64,000 bases of DNA from Mesonia oceanica (GTDB taxonomy: Bacteria > Bacteroidota > Bacteroidia > Flavobacteriales > Flavobacteriaceae): NCBI RefSeq assembly GCF_902499555.1, contig NZ_CABVMM010000003.1, positions 248,001 through 312,000 of the forward strand. Reading direction: 5' to 3'. Shown in pieces: positions 8,503 to 18,849 of the stretch (its first letter is position 1; each line of letters starts with the position of its first letter). The notes under the pieces are model-generated. The model saw only the letters and a program-made list of their open reading frames with translations, was not told where the DNA came from and made no database searches. The position numbers and the translations under genes are program-made.

Positions 8503-9696
8503 ATGAGTAAAGGAACAATAATCTATATTGGAGGTTTTGAATTACCAGATAAAAATGCAGCTGCACAAAGAGTTGTAGGGAACGCAAAGCTTCTTCGAGA
8601 CATAGGTTATAATGTAATATTAGTGGGAGTTTATAAAGAATTAGAATCAAAATATGTTGAAAATAGTTTTTATGGATTTAAATGCTATAGCATTCAATAC
8701 CCACAATCAAAAATAAACTGGTTAAAGTATATAACAGAATATGAATTTTACAAAGACATAACAGAAAAGTATCACAATATTTATTCTTTTATTTTTTACA
8801 ATTTACCTGCTTTTTCAATGGGAAGGTTGATAAGTTATGCAAATAAAAATAATATTAAAACTTTTTCAGATTGTACAGAGTGGTATGAAGTAACAAAAAA
8901 GGTAAACTTTAAAAACATAATAAAAAGGATAGATGTCAAGCTTAGGATGGAATATTATAATAAGAAGGTAACAGGAGTAATATCAATAAGCAGATATCTA
9001 CATAATTATTACCTAAATAATAATGTTAGCACATTATTACTACCACCTCTAGTAGATATCGAAGATAATAAATGGATATTAGAAGGGGCAAAGCATAAAG
9101 CTTCAAATACAATAAAATTTGTTTATGCAGGTTCACCTTTTTTAATTACGAAAGGTGAAGCTGTAGCCTCTGCCAAAGATAGGGTTGATTTAATTATTGA
9201 TAGTTTATATCAGTTTCATATATCTGGAAAATCTTTTTTATTTAATATTATAGGAATTACCAAAGAAAACTTTCTAACTGCATATCCCTCATTTTCAAAT
9301 AAAGTCAATCAGATGAAGGGCGTATTGATATTTAAAGGTAGAATATCACATAGAGAAGCAATTTCAATGTTGAAAAAATCTCATTATTCTATTTTCTTCA
9401 GAGATGACACTTTAACGACAAAAGCAGGCTTTCCTACTAAGTTAACAGAAGCTATTTCTGCAGCTACCGCTGTTATTACGAATCGCAGCTCAAATATAGA
9501 TGAGTATATAGAAAATGGTAAAAACGGTTTTCTTATAAATAGTATTAATGCGGATGATATTACTAAAATTTTGGATGAAGTTTTTAAATTAGATACAAAA
9601 GAACAAACTAATATTGAATTTTATACTGAGAAGAACAAAAGTATTTTTGATTATAGAACGTATATAGGTAAAGTTAAAGGTTTTATAGAGCAATGA
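8503..9696 (+). CDS. Glycosyltransferase, GT4-like
   Basis: A 397-residue GT-B protein. The N-terminal domain has IIYIGGFELPDKNAAAQRV, a form seen in GT4-like enzymes that act on lipid-linked oligosaccharides; the C-terminal domain has a donor-site region (TKAGFPTKLTEAISAATAV) where the usual second Glu is present in LTEA. It is much more AT-rich than the flanking wbjD and the following glycosyltransferase, which suggests a separate origin. Its end overlaps the next gene by 4 bp (ATGA). Sugar specificity cannot be told. Confidence 0.75.
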   Translation: MSKGTIIYIGGFELPDKNAAAQRVVGNAKLLRDIGYNVILVGVYKELESKYVENSFYGFKCYSIQYPQSKINWLKYITEYEFYKDITEKYHNIYSFIFYNLPAFSMGRLISYANKNNIKTFSDCTEWYEVTKKVNFKNIIKRIDVKLRMEYYNKKVTGVISISRYLHNYYLNNNVSTLLLPPLVDIEDNKWILEGAKHKASNTIKFVYAGSPFLITKGEAVASAKDRVDLIIDSLYQFHISGKSFLFNIIGITKENFLTAYPSFSNKVNQMKGVLIFKGRISHREAISMLKKSHYSIFFRDDTLTTKAGFPTKLTEAISAATAVITNRSSNIDEYIENGKNGFLINSINADDITKILDEVFKLDTKEQTNIEFYTEKNKSIFDYRTYIGKVKGFIEQ

Positions 9697-10874
9697 CTAA
9701 ACCAAAACTCCTTCGAATAACCACCGTTCCACTTTCCTTAGAAAAACTCTTAGAGGGTCAGTTAGGCTTTATGCAAAATTATTTTGAGGTTACGGCGATT
9801 TCTTCTGATACGGATAGGTTAAAAAAATATGGAAAACAAAATGATTTAAATGTTTTTCCAGTAGAAATGACGCGCCAGATAACCCCAATTTCTGATACAA
9901 AGGCTTTACTTAAACTTTATAAATACCTAAAAAAAGAAAAACCCACTATCGTACATACGCATACCCCAAAAGCAGGAATCGTGGGGATGTTAGCGGCCAA
10001 ATTGGCGAAGGTGCCTATACGTTTACATACCGTTGCGGGTTTACCCTTAATGGAAGCTACCGGTAAAAAGAGAAAACTTTTAGACATGGTAGAAAAAATG
10101 ACTTATAGTTGTGCTACAAAAGTATATCCCAATAGTAAAGGTTTGTATGATTTTATTAAAAAGGAAAAGCTTACCAAGCCTGAGAAGTTAAAAATCATAG
10201 GAAAAGGAAGTTCTAACGGAATAGATACAACTCACTTTAATCCGCAACTATACAATCAAAATACCAAAAAGAAATTAAGAAATGAATTAAGCATACATTC
10301 AGATGACTTTGTATTCATTTTTGTAGGACGTTTGGTCGGAGATAAAGGCATTAATGAATTAGTACAAGCCTTCAAAAATTTAAAATCAAAATTCAAAAAT
10401 TTAAAATTACTACTTGTTGGGCCATTTGAGAGCGCGCTAGATCCGTTAAAGCATCCAACTTTAAAAGAAATAGAAGAAAACTCGAATATCATTTCGGTCG
10501 GTTTTCAGCAAGATGTACGTCCTTACTTTTCGATAAGTAATGCCTTAGCTTTTCCAAGTTATCGCGAAGGTTTTCCTAATGTAGTGATGCAAGCAGGAGC
10601 TATGGGCTTGCCGAGTATTGTAACAGATATTAACGGCTGTAATGAAATCATTAAAGATGGTGAAAATGGACTTATCATACCTCCTAAAGAGGTTGTAGCA
10701 CTTCAAAAAGCAATGGAACGTTTAATAATTAATAATGATTTATACAATCATCTTCAACAAACATCAAGAGAAATGATTGTTAATCGCTATCAGCGGGAAG
10801 AAGTTTGGCAAGCTTTATTAGAAGAGTATCAAATTTTACTTCAAGAAAAGGGCATTTCCTCTTTAGAAAACTAA
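9693..10874 (+). CDS. Glycosyltransferase, GT4 family (PglA/WbuB-like)
   Basis: A 393-residue GT-B enzyme with the GT4 core: N-terminal [19 protein letters not shown], a central [18 protein letters not shown] loop, and the donor E-x7-E signature ([29 protein letters not shown]). This type usually adds the second sugar, often GalNAc or FucNAc, onto the lipid-linked initiating sugar. It starts inside the preceding gene (ATGA) and is followed after 37 bp by the initiating transferase. With the UDP-FucNAc cassette next to it, a FucNAc transferase is a reasonable guess, not shown by sequence. Confidence 0.8.
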   Translation: MTKPKLLRITTVPLSLEKLLEGQLGFMQNYFEVTAISSDTDRLKKYGKQNDLNVFPVEMTRQITPISDTKALLKLYKYLKKEKPTIVHTHTPKAGIVGMLAAKLAKVPIRLHTVAGLPLMEATGKKRKLLDMVEKMTYSCATKVYPNSKGLYDFIKKEKLTKPEKLKIIGKGSSNGIDTTHFNPQLYNQNTKKKLRNELSIHSDDFVFIFVGRLVGDKGINELVQAFKNLKSKFKNLKLLLVGPFESALDPLKHPTLKEIEENSNIISVGFQQDVRPYFSISNALAFPSYREGFPNVVMQAGAMGLPSIVTDINGCNEIIKDGENGLIIPPKEVVALQKAMERLIINNDLYNHLQQTSREMIVNRYQREEVWQALLEEYQILLQEKGISSLEN

Positions 10875-10898
10875 ACTTTTTATTACCACAAAATCTTT

Positions 10899-10906
10899 TA
10901 CTTTTG
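10899..10906 (+). promoter_or_regulatory. Possible -7 element (TAnnTTTG) before the phosphoglycosyl transferase
   Basis: TACTTTTG matches the Bacteroidota -7 consensus and ends 5 bases before the ATG at 10912. Initiation here would give an almost leaderless mRNA. No clear TTG -33 element is seen upstream, so the call is weak. Confidence 0.35.
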
Positions 10907-10911
10907 TTATC

Positions 10912-11523
10912 ATGTATAAAACCTATATAAAACCCATAGGAGATTTTGTAGCTGCATTTATAGGTTTACTTTTGCTAAGCCCCATTTTTATTATAGTGTG
11001 GCTAGGTCTAAGTATTGCTAATAACGGCAAACCCTTTTTTTTTCAACGTCGTCCGGGTAAAGATGAACGTATATTTAGCATCATCAAATTTAAAACGATG
11101 AACGATAAAAAAGATGAGCATGGAAATTTACTGCCGGATGCCAAACGTTTAACCCGTATAGGGAAATTTGTACGTAAAACCTCCCTCGATGAAATTCCGC
11201 AACTAATTAATGTGGTAAAAGGCGATATGAGTTTAATTGGTCCCAGACCCTTACTTCCGGAATATCTTCCGCTATATAGTGAAGAACAAAAAAAGAGGCA
11301 CTTTGTGCGACCCGGGATAACGGGTTGGGCACAAGTCAATGGACGAAATGCAATTTCGTGGCCAAAGAAATTTGAGTATGATGTATGGTATGTGGAAAAT
11401 ATTAGTTTTTTGCTGGATATAAGAATACTTTTTAAAACAGTAAAAAAAGTGTTTATTTCAGAAGGAATTAATTCCGAGGGACAGGTCACTACAACTTATT
11501 TTACAGGAAACAATAATGATTAA
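10912..11523 (+). CDS. Undecaprenyl-phosphate sugar phosphotransferase (PglC-like monotopic initiator)
   Basis: A 203-residue bacterial sugar transferase domain alone, the small PglC-like size without the N-terminal multi-spanning part of WcaJ/WbaP. One re-entrant hydrophobic segment is at about residues 8-31. The catalytic core has KFKTM, the Asp-Glu dyad in [25 protein letters not shown], and [14 protein letters not shown]. It transfers a phospho-sugar (for example from UDP-GlcNAc, UDP-FucNAc or a diamino sugar) to undecaprenyl phosphate and so starts repeat-unit assembly. It overlaps the next gene by 8 bp. Confidence 0.9.
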   Translation: MYKTYIKPIGDFVAAFIGLLLLSPIFIIVWLGLSIANNGKPFFFQRRPGKDERIFSIIKFKTMNDKKDEHGNLLPDAKRLTRIGKFVRKTSLDEIPQLINVVKGDMSLIGPRPLLPEYLPLYSEEQKKRHFVRPGITGWAQVNGRNAISWPKKFEYDVWYVENISFLLDIRILFKTVKKVFISEGINSEGQVTTTYFTGNNND

Positions 11524-11839
11524 GGAAAAATTACAGCGTGCTATAAGGCGTTCTGAAAAAGCTTATAAAGCATACCAAGAACAGCAATTCTATTTTCAAG
11601 CTTTGCGGATATATAGAGCAAATAGAAAGCTATATGGCTTATTAGAAGATTATTTGTTGGTATGTGAAGAAAGGGAGCAAGATGAGGTCTGTGAATATTT
11701 ATTTCATTTAGAAGATTGGATGAATCAGTTTAAGGAGCATGAGGAAAAGAATAAAAATTATACTACTTCCTTTATTTTTAAACGTTGGGAAGGAGCGGTA
11801 GCATTTCCTAAACAATTTGTAGAAAAGTTAAAAAAGTAA
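11516..11839 (+). CDS. Unknown 107-residue helical protein of the polysaccharide locus
   Basis: A soluble, strongly charged protein with no signal peptide or membrane segment. Residues 1-75 look all-helical ([23 protein letters not shown], then an acidic [19 protein letters not shown]); the C-terminus is basic ([19 protein letters not shown]). I recognise no family. Its ATG lies inside the end of the initiating transferase gene and its stop is 3 bp before the formyltransferase, so it is translated with them. A partner or adaptor for the initiating enzyme or the formyltransferase is possible, but this is only inferred from position. Confidence 0.7.
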   Translation: MIKEKLQRAIRRSEKAYKAYQEQQFYFQALRIYRANRKLYGLLEDYLLVCEEREQDEVCEYLFHLEDWMNQFKEHEEKNKNYTTSFIFKRWEGAVAFPKQFVEKLKK

Positions 11840-11842
11840 GAT

Positions 11843-12601
11843 ATGAAATATGCATTTGCAGGAGATAGACAGGTCAGCTGTAATATTTTAAAATTTTTAA
11901 TTGAAAGGGGGTATAAGCCTTCAGCTTTATTAGTAAGTAGTGGGGAAAATGAAAGTCATTCGGAAACCTTAATGCAAATCTCCGATTTATCTGAAAATTA
12001 TATTTTTAAAGGGAATGACTTTAAGGTGAAAGCAAATATTGAAAAACTAAAACACTTAAACTTAGATTATATAATTGGTATTCATTTTCCTTATATAATT
12101 CCTTCAGAAGTACTTGCAATTCCATCCATTGGCTTTTTAAATTTACACCCTGCTTTTTTACCCTATAATAAAGGCTGGCATACTCCAAGCTGGGCAATAA
12201 TTGAAGGAAAACCATATGGGGCAACTTTACATTTTATGTCGGAAGCGCTAGACGAAGGCGATATTATACACCAAAAAGAAATAAAAGTTGCTCAAAATGA
12301 TACGGCTAATTCACTCTATCAAAAAGTTTTGAAGTTGGAAGAAGAAGTGTTTATTGAAGCTTTTGATGACTTAAAAAGTTTAGATCCCAATAGATCAAAA
12401 CAAGTTGAAAAAGGTTCTTCACATATAAAAAGAGATTTAGAGAAAATAAGGAAGATAGATTTAGAGGAAAAATTAACTGCTAAAGAATTACTTGATAAAT
12501 TAAGAGCGTTAACCACTAATGATCATAATGAATTGTCATATTTTGAAAGTGAAGGAAAAAAAATAGGGGTGAAAATTATGTTTGAAGAGTTGGAATCATA
12601 A
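11843..12601 (+). CDS. Sugar N-formyltransferase-like protein (formyl_trans_N family)
   Basis: A 252-residue protein with the formyltransferase fold of methionyl-tRNA formyltransferase and GART. The catalytic triad can be read: Asn and His in NLHPAFLPYNKG (about residues 99-110) and Asp in EALDEGDI (about 137). The Fmt loop HxSLLPxYRG is changed to HPAFLPYNKGWHTP, and the C-terminal tRNA-binding domain of Fmt is missing. This fits enzymes that N-formylate 4-amino or 3-amino sugars from N10-formyl-tetrahydrofolate, which suits the polysaccharide context. No aminotransferase for such a sugar is in the window. It is the last gene of the operon, convergent with gltD; no terminator is visible in the 31-bp gap. 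Confidence 0.75.
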   Translation: MKYAFAGDRQVSCNILKFLIERGYKPSALLVSSGENESHSETLMQISDLSENYIFKGNDFKVKANIEKLKHLNLDYIIGIHFPYIIPSEVLAIPSIGFLNLHPAFLPYNKGWHTPSWAIIEGKPYGATLHFMSEALDEGDIIHQKEIKVAQNDTANSLYQKVLKLEEEVFIEAFDDLKSLDPNRSKQVEKGSSHIKRDLEKIRKIDLEEKLTAKELLDKLRALTTNDHNELSYFESEGKKIGVKIMFEELES

Positions 12602-12632
12602 TAGGTTACACCCCAATTTTAAAATTTATAAT

Positions 12633-14093
12633 CTAAACTCCCGGTAAATCCCCAGGTCCTTTTGTTGGTAGTTCTGAGCTTCCCATTAAAAATTTATCTA
12701 CTTCATAAGCTGCTTCTCGACCTTCAGAAATTGCCCATACAATTAAAGATTGTCCTCGGCGCATATCACCGGCCGCAAAAAATTTCTTTCTATTGGTTTG
12801 ATAATTTTTTTCAGCTTCAAAATTGGTACGTTCATTAGTCTTGATACCTAATTGCTCAGCCAAAGTTTTTTCAGGACCTGTAAAACCTAATGCTAATAAA
12901 GCTAAATCACAAGGCCATTCTTTTTCTGATCCTTCAATTTCTTTTAATTGCGGACGATTATTTTCATTTTTAATCCATTCAACCGCTACCGTTTTTAAGG
13001 CTTTTAGATTACCTTCTTCGTCTTTTATAAACGCTTTGGTAAGAATACTCCAATTCCTTTCAACGCCTTCTTCGTGAGAAGAACTTGTTTTTAACGTGAA
13101 CGGCCAATAAGGCCAAGGATGTTCTTTGGTTCTATTTTCTGCCGGCATCGGCATAATTTCAAAATTGGTCACCGATTTTGCTCCATGCCTGTTGGAAGTT
13201 CCTACACAGTCAGAACCAGTATCACCACCTCCAATGACTATCACATGTTTGTCTTTTGCAGATAGTTCCTCTTTTGGTTTGGCTAAACCATCAACCACAC
13301 GATTGTTATGGGCCAAAAATTCCATGGCTTGTACAACACCTTTTGCATCGGCTCCGTCAATAGGAAGCGGCCGACGTTGCGTAGCGCCACCACATAAAAC
13401 TACTGCATCAAATTCTTCTAGTTGCTTTGCTTCATAATTTTTTCCAACATGAATGCCTGTTTTAAACGTAATACCTTCCGCTTCCATTTGTTCTATACGG
13501 CGGTCAATTACGTGTTTTTCCATTTTAAAATCAGGGATTCCATAGCGTAACAGTCCACCTAATTTTTCATCGCGTTCAAAAACGGTAAGCGTATGTCCCG
13601 CTCTTCGTAATTGTTGGGCAGCAGCTAATCCTGCCGGACCCGAACCTACAACAGCTACACGTTTGCCGGTCTCCATCTGTGGAGGTTCCGGCTTTATCCA
13701 GCCTTCTTCAAAACCTTTTTCAGCAATATATTTTTCAATTAATTCGATAGCAACAGGAGGCTCAATAATTCCTAACACACAAGCCGATTCGCAAGGTGCG
13801 GGGCATAGCCTTCCGGTGAACTCAGGGAAATTATTGGTGGAATGTAAAATTTGAACCGCTTTTTTCCATTCATTTTGATAAACCGCATCATTAAAATCAG
13901 GGATCAGGTTTCCTAATGGGCAACCACTGTGGCAAAATGGAATTCCGCAGTCCATACAGCGAGCACCTTGGGTGTTGAGTTCTTTTTCGCTTAAAGGTTT
14001 TGCAAATTCTTTATAATTTTTAATCCTTTCGTTAGGATCAATGGTCTCTTCCGTCTTTCTATCGTGTTCAATAAATCCTCTTAACTCTCCCAT
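12633..14093 (-). CDS. gltD: Glutamate synthase (NADPH) small subunit
   Basis: A 486-residue GltD. The N-terminal region carries the Cys clusters for two 4Fe-4S centres (CMDCGIPFCHSGCP near residue 46 and CPAPCESAC near 96). It is followed by FAD- and NADPH-binding Rossmann motifs (VAVVGSGPAGLAAA and VIVIGGGDTGSDC). It oxidises NADPH and passes electrons to GltB for reductive synthesis of glutamate from 2-oxoglutarate and glutamine in the cytoplasm. Its start overlaps the gltB stop by one base (TAATG), so the two subunits are translationally coupled. Confidence 0.97.
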   Translation of the reverse strand: MGELRGFIEHDRKTEETIDPNERIKNYKEFAKPLSEKELNTQGARCMDCGIPFCHSGCPLGNLIPDFNDAVYQNEWKKAVQILHSTNNFPEFTGRLCPAPCESACVLGIIEPPVAIELIEKYIAEKGFEEGWIKPEPPQMETGKRVAVVGSGPAGLAAAQQLRRAGHTLTVFERDEKLGGLLRYGIPDFKMEKHVIDRRIEQMEAEGITFKTGIHVGKNYEAKQLEEFDAVVLCGGATQRRPLPIDGADAKGVVQAMEFLAHNNRVVDGLAKPKEELSAKDKHVIVIGGGDTGSDCVGTSNRHGAKSVTNFEIMPMPAENRTKEHPWPYWPFTLKTSSSHEEGVERNWSILTKAFIKDEEGNLKALKTVAVEWIKNENNRPQLKEIEGSEKEWPCDLALLALGFTGPEKTLAEQLGIKTNERTNFEAEKNYQTNRKKFFAAGDMRRGQSLIVWAISEGREAAYEVDKFLMGSSELPTKGPGDLPGV

Positions 14094-17000
14094 TATGCCG
14101 TTTTTAATTCTTTGTTGTTATTCTTTTTCTCTTCTTCAATTTTTTGCAATGCCTTTTTAAATTCGGTTGGCATTACTTTGATAAACTGTTTGGAAGCTGC
14201 TTCCCAGTTTTCCAATATTTCTTTAGCGACATTACTTTGGGTGAATTTGTAATGATTGCTAATAAGTTGTTTTAGTTCATTTTTATTTTCTTCGGAAGGA
14301 TCTTCCAATTCGATCATTTCCATATTGAAATGATGATGATCCAATTCATTTTTCGGATTATAGATATAAGCAATACCGCCACTCATTCCTGCAGCAAAAT
14401 TTCTTCCGATTTTTCCGAGAATGACGGCAATACCGCCGGTCATATATTCACACCCATGATCGCCAATGCCTTCGATAACGGCTTTAGCTCCAGAATTTCT
14501 CACACAAAAACGCTCTCCGCCAATACCATTAATGTAGGCTTCACCGTTAATGGCGCCGTATAAAGCGACATTACCGATAATGATATTTTCATTAGATTTG
14601 AAGGTGGCTGAAGCAGGTTTTCGTACACTCAATTTGGCGCCGGAAAGTCCTTTGCCAAAGTAATCATTCGTGTTTCCAATCACATTTAAGTTAAGTCCTT
14701 TAGTGGCGAAAGCACCAAAACTTTGTCCTGCCGAACCGGTGAAATTAATAGTTAACGTATTTTCTGGTAAACCGGCTTCCCCGTGAATCTTAGAAATCTC
14801 ATTACTTAAAATAGCTCCTGTGGTTCGGTTCATATTGTGAATAGGAAAATCTAAAGTCATTTTTTCTTTACGATAAATCGCCGGATGTGCTTTACTGAGA
14901 ATTTCAAAATCTAAAACTTTTTCTAGCTGATGATCTTGCTTTTGAGTGCGATAAAGAGGCATATCTTCCGGGATGTCGGGCTTGTAAAGAATGTTGGATA
15001 AATCAATACCTTGTGCTTTGTAGTGTTTGATGGCTCGGTTCATGTCTAATTTTTGACTTTGTCCTACCATTTCATTCAAGGTGCGATATCCAAAATCTGC
15101 CATAATCTGGCGGAGTTCCTGAGCCACGAAATACATATAATTAATCACATCTTCCGGTGTTCCTTTAAAGTTTTTACGCAATTCAGGATCTTGCGTAGCA
15201 ATCCCAACCGGACACGTATTTAAGTGGCAAGCTCGCATCATAATACAACCGGAAGCCACTAATGGAGCGGTGGAAAAACCAAATTCTTCAGCTCCTAATA
15301 GAGCCGCAATCGCTACGTCACGACCGGTTTTTAATTGTCCGTCACATTCAACGGTAATTCTGTTTCTAAGGTTATTGAGCAATAAGGTTTGTTGTGCTTC
15401 GGCAATTCCCAATTCCCATGGCAATCCTGCGTGGCGTAATGAGGTGAGTGGAGAAGCTCCTGTGCCACCGTCATAGCCTGAAATAAGCACCACATCGGCT
15501 TTTGCTTTCGCTACTCCGGCTGCAATGGTACCCACACCAACTTTAGAGACTAATTTTACGTTAATTCTAGCTTCACGATTTGCATTTTTTAAGTCGAAAA
15601 TTAACTGTGCTAAATCTTCAATAGAGTAAATATCGTGATGTGGAGGTGGAGAAATCAATCCAACATAAGGAGTCGAATTTCTAGTTTTGGCAATATCTGG
15701 ATTTACTTTGGCGCCGGGTAACTGTCCGCCTTCTCCGGGTTTTGCCCCTTGAGCCATTTTAATCTGAATTTCTTGCGCATTACTCAAATAATTAATAGAG
15801 ACCCCAAATCTACCGGAAGCAACTTGTTTTATAGCGCTATTTCGCCAGTTCCCATTTAAGTCTTTATGAAAACGATCGGCATCTTCACCTCCTTCTCCTG
15901 AATTACTTTTCCCTTTCAGGCGGTTCATCGCAATCGCTAAATTTTCGTGTGCTTCTTTACTAATAGAACCAAAAGACATGGCACCGGTTTTAAAACGCTT
16001 TACGATCTCGGTCCACGGTTCTACTTCTTCTATCGGGATCGGGTTGAGATCACGGAATTTAAACAATCCGCGAAGGGTCATTAAGCGTTCATTCTGTTCG
16101 TTGATGAGCTTGGAATATTCGCTGTAGCTCTTCGGATTATTTTGTTTAACCGCTTGTTGCAATTTTGCCACACTTGCCGGATTAAACATATGGCGTTCAC
16201 CGTTTCTACGCCAACGATAATCACCTCCAATATCTAAATCTAGACCAACATCGGTAGGTTGAGGGTAAAATGCTTTGTGATAGCGTTTCTGGATTTCTTT
16301 TTCAATTTCATAGAGACCAATTCCTTCGATTCGGGTAGGTGTATTGCAGAAATATTTATCGACGAATTTTTTATTAAGCCCGAGAATTTCGAAAATCTGA
16401 GAACCACGATAAGAAAGGAGGGTAGAAATTCCGATTTTATTCATAATTTTTACAATTCCTTTTCCGATGGCTTTGTTGTAATTTTGAACAGCTACTTCCG
16501 GTTCTTCTTCAATTTCATCTTCTTTGGCAAGATTAAATATAATTTCATTCACCATGTAAGGGTTAATGGCACTCGCGCCATAACCAAATAATAAAGCAAA
16601 ATGATGAGGTTCCCGTGGTTCGGCAGATTCAATCACAATTCCAAAGGAAGAGCGGCGGTCGTGGTCTTTTACACGATGATGCACAAATGAACAGGCTAAT
16701 AGTGAAGGAATGGGAGCCAATTTATCGTTGATATTTCGATCTGATAAAATAATGATGTTGCAACCATCATCTACGGCATCATTAATTTCGTGAATCATTT
16801 CTTCTAAGCGAGTTTCCAGACCATTTAAGCCTTTTTCAGCTTCGTAGTGCATAGAAATAGATTTCGCTTTAAAGCCAGGGTAATCAATGTATTTAATTTT
16901 GTCTAAATCTTCGTTGGAGATTACTGGATTTTGAATGCGTAATTTCTTAGAGTGCTCCGGAGTAATGTCGAACAAGTTTTTGTCCTCACCAATGGTTAAA

Positions 17001-18610
17001 CTTATATCGGTAACAATTTCCTCGCGAATACCATCTAATGGTGGATTGGTCACCTGCGCAAATAGTTGTTTAAAGTAATTGAATAGCAATTGTGGCTGAT
17101 CTGATAACACCGCCAAAGGAATATCGGCTCCCATAGAACCTATGGCTTCCTTTCCTTGCGTAGCCATTGGAGTAATAATGGTTTTAATATCTTCTAAGGT
17201 ATAACCGAATAATTTCTGCCGTTTATTGATGTCTACTTTTTCTACTGGAGTTTGGTTTCCTGTATAGGGAATATTAGCTAACGGAAGCAAATTATTATCC
17301 AACCACTCTCGATAAGGACGTTTGGTGACAATATCGTATTTTACTTCTTGATCTTCAATAATTCGACCTTTTACCATATCGACCAAGAACATTCTTCCCG
17401 GTTCTAGTCGTCCGTGAAATTCTACATTTCCGGGTTTGATATCGATAACTCCCGTTTCTGAAGCCATAATCACATAACCATCCTTGGTTACCGTATAACG
17501 AGAAGGTCTTAAGCCATTTCTATCTAATAAGGCACCAATGTAATTTCCGTCGGTGAATGGAATAGAAGCCGGGCCGTCCCAAGGTTCCATAATACAAGCA
17601 TTGTATTCGTAGAAGGCTTTTTTCTCATCAGACATTCCCGGGTTTTTCTCCCAAGCTTCCGGAACCATGATCATCATGGCTTCAGGTAAGGATCGCCCCG
17701 TGTGTAATAATAACTCTAGCGCCATATCCATAGAAGCAGAATCTGATTTTCCTTCCATCGTAATGGGAATAATCTTTTTTAAATCTTCTCCGAAAAATTC
17801 ATTTTCAAATAATTCTTCACGGGCCTTCATCCGGCTTAAATTTCCACGAAGTGTATTGATTTCTCCGTTATGACACATATATCGAAAGGGTTGTGCCAAA
17901 TCCCAAGTAGGAAAGGTATTTGTAGAGAAACGTTGATGCACCAAGGCTAACTTGGTCACTACATCGTCATCATTTAAATCGGGATAATAACTATTAATGT
18001 CGTTGGGCATTAATAGGCCTTTATAAATAATGGTATTTGTAGAAAGACTGCAAACGTAAAAATGATCCTTTTCAGAAAGTTCTGAATCATCAATGCGATG
18101 TTCCGCAATTTTACGAGCTGCAAATAATTTGGCATTAAACTCTTCTGCTGAATCTTTTTCTGGTTTAACGATAAAAGCTTGGTAAACGCTAGGTTCAGAA
18201 AGTTTTGCTATACTTCCTAAGCAAGAACGGTCTATCGGAACTTCCCGCCAACCAATTAAATCAAGCTTTTGCGCACTGATTTCTTCTTGAAAAATTTCTT
18301 TACAAATTTTAAGTTGATTCGCACTTTTGGGTAAAAAGACCATCGCTACAGCGTAGTCTTTAAACTCCGGCAATTCAAAATCACATACTTTTTTGAAGAA
18401 TTGATGTGGGATTTCAATCAGGATTCCTGCTCCGTCTCCGGTTCTTCCATCAGATCCGACAGCACCCCGATGTTCCAGTCTAATAAGAATATCGATTGCT
18501 TTGTGAATGATGTCGTTGGTTTGCTTCCCTTCGAGGTTACAGATAAAACCGGCTCCACAATTATCATGTTCAAATTCCGGCGAGTAAAGTCCCTGTTTTT
18601 GTGGCTTCAT
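14093..18610 (-). CDS. gltB: Glutamate synthase (NADPH) large subunit
   Basis: A 1505-residue GltB of normal length. A short propeptide precedes Cys18 (HDNCGAGFICNL), which becomes the N-terminal nucleophile of the class II glutaminase domain. The central and FMN-binding synthase domains follow (GEGGEDADRFHKD; GQLPGAKVNPDIAKTR; GYDGGTGASPLTS). The 3Fe-4S cysteines are C-x5-C-x4-C in CIMMRACHLNTC. The C-terminal beta-helix GXGXG domain ends the protein. Ammonia released from glutamine is channelled to 2-oxoglutarate. It is the promoter-proximal gene of gltBD; the 240 bp between it and the next gene hold a terminator of the upstream gene and presumably its promoter, which I could not place. Confidence 0.97.
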   Translation of the reverse strand: MKPQKQGLYSPEFEHDNCGAGFICNLEGKQTNDIIHKAIDILIRLEHRGAVGSDGRTGDGAGILIEIPHQFFKKVCDFELPEFKDYAVAMVFLPKSANQLKICKEIFQEEISAQKLDLIGWREVPIDRSCLGSIAKLSEPSVYQAFIVKPEKDSAEEFNAKLFAARKIAEHRIDDSELSEKDHFYVCSLSTNTIIYKGLLMPNDINSYYPDLNDDDVVTKLALVHQRFSTNTFPTWDLAQPFRYMCHNGEINTLRGNLSRMKAREELFENEFFGEDLKKIIPITMEGKSDSASMDMALELLLHTGRSLPEAMMIMVPEAWEKNPGMSDEKKAFYEYNACIMEPWDGPASIPFTDGNYIGALLDRNGLRPSRYTVTKDGYVIMASETGVIDIKPGNVEFHGRLEPGRMFLVDMVKGRIIEDQEVKYDIVTKRPYREWLDNNLLPLANIPYTGNQTPVEKVDINKRQKLFGYTLEDIKTIITPMATQGKEAIGSMGADIPLAVLSDQPQLLFNYFKQLFAQVTNPPLDGIREEIVTDISLTIGEDKNLFDITPEHSKKLRIQNPVISNEDLDKIKYIDYPGFKAKSISMHYEAEKGLNGLETRLEEMIHEINDAVDDGCNIIILSDRNINDKLAPIPSLLACSFVHHRVKDHDRRSSFGIVIESAEPREPHHFALLFGYGASAINPYMVNEIIFNLAKEDEIEEEPEVAVQNYNKAIGKGIVKIMNKIGISTLLSYRGSQIFEILGLNKKFVDKYFCNTPTRIEGIGLYEIEKEIQKRYHKAFYPQPTDVGLDLDIGGDYRWRRNGERHMFNPASVAKLQQAVKQNNPKSYSEYSKLINEQNERLMTLRGLFKFRDLNPIPIEEVEPWTEIVKRFKTGAMSFGSISKEAHENLAIAMNRLKGKSNSGEGGEDADRFHKDLNGNWRNSAIKQVASGRFGVSINYLSNAQEIQIKMAQGAKPGEGGQLPGAKVNPDIAKTRNSTPYVGLISPPPHHDIYSIEDLAQLIFDLKNANREARINVKLVSKVGVGTIAAGVAKAKADVVLISGYDGGTGASPLTSLRHAGLPWELGIAEAQQTLLLNNLRNRITVECDGQLKTGRDVAIAALLGAEEFGFSTAPLVASGCIMMRACHLNTCPVGIATQDPELRKNFKGTPEDVINYMYFVAQELRQIMADFGYRTLNEMVGQSQKLDMNRAIKHYKAQGIDLSNILYKPDIPEDMPLYRTQKQDHQLEKVLDFEILSKAHPAIYRKEKMTLDFPIHNMNRTTGAILSNEISKIHGEAGLPENTLTINFTGSAGQSFGAFATKGLNLNVIGNTNDYFGKGLSGAKLSVRKPASATFKSNENIIIGNVALYGAINGEAYINGIGGERFCVRNSGAKAVIEGIGDHGCEYMTGGIAVILGKIGRNFAAGMSGGIAYIYNPKNELDHHHFNMEMIELEDPSEENKNELKQLISNHYKFTQSNVAKEILENWEAASKQFIKVMPTEFKKALQKIEEEKKNNNKELKTA

Positions 18611-18797
18611 ATATCTTTTTCTTTAACTTAAAATTTTTAGTAAAAACGAAATGATAAGGTAAAGAAAAAGGGGTTTATATCCTAAAATAGCAGTTTATTT
18701 CACGATTTTTTAATGAATGCTTGAATTTTTGATAATATCTGAATTAGAATCGAATAAAATCCTTATTTCTTATTTTAAAGCTGAAATATTGGGAAAT

Positions 18798-18829
18798 AAA
18801 AAACCCGATTCTTAAAAAATCGGGTTTTT
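18798..18829 (-). terminator. Rho-independent terminator of the acyl-CoA dehydrogenase gene
   Basis: An inverted repeat (AAAAACCCGATT / AATCGGGTTTTT) with a short A-rich loop and flanking T run lies 21 bp after the stop of the minus-strand acyl-CoA dehydrogenase gene. The symmetrical A/T flanks mean it could also act on the other strand. Confidence 0.85.
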
Positions 18830-18849
18830 GAAATAATTTATAACCATTC

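Noticed and set aside
14330..18631. Several long open frames on the plus strand opposite gltB (for example 14330-14563, 16259-16591, 18401-18631).
   Set aside because: They lie antisense to a highly conserved enzyme, have no start signals, and their translations show no family features.
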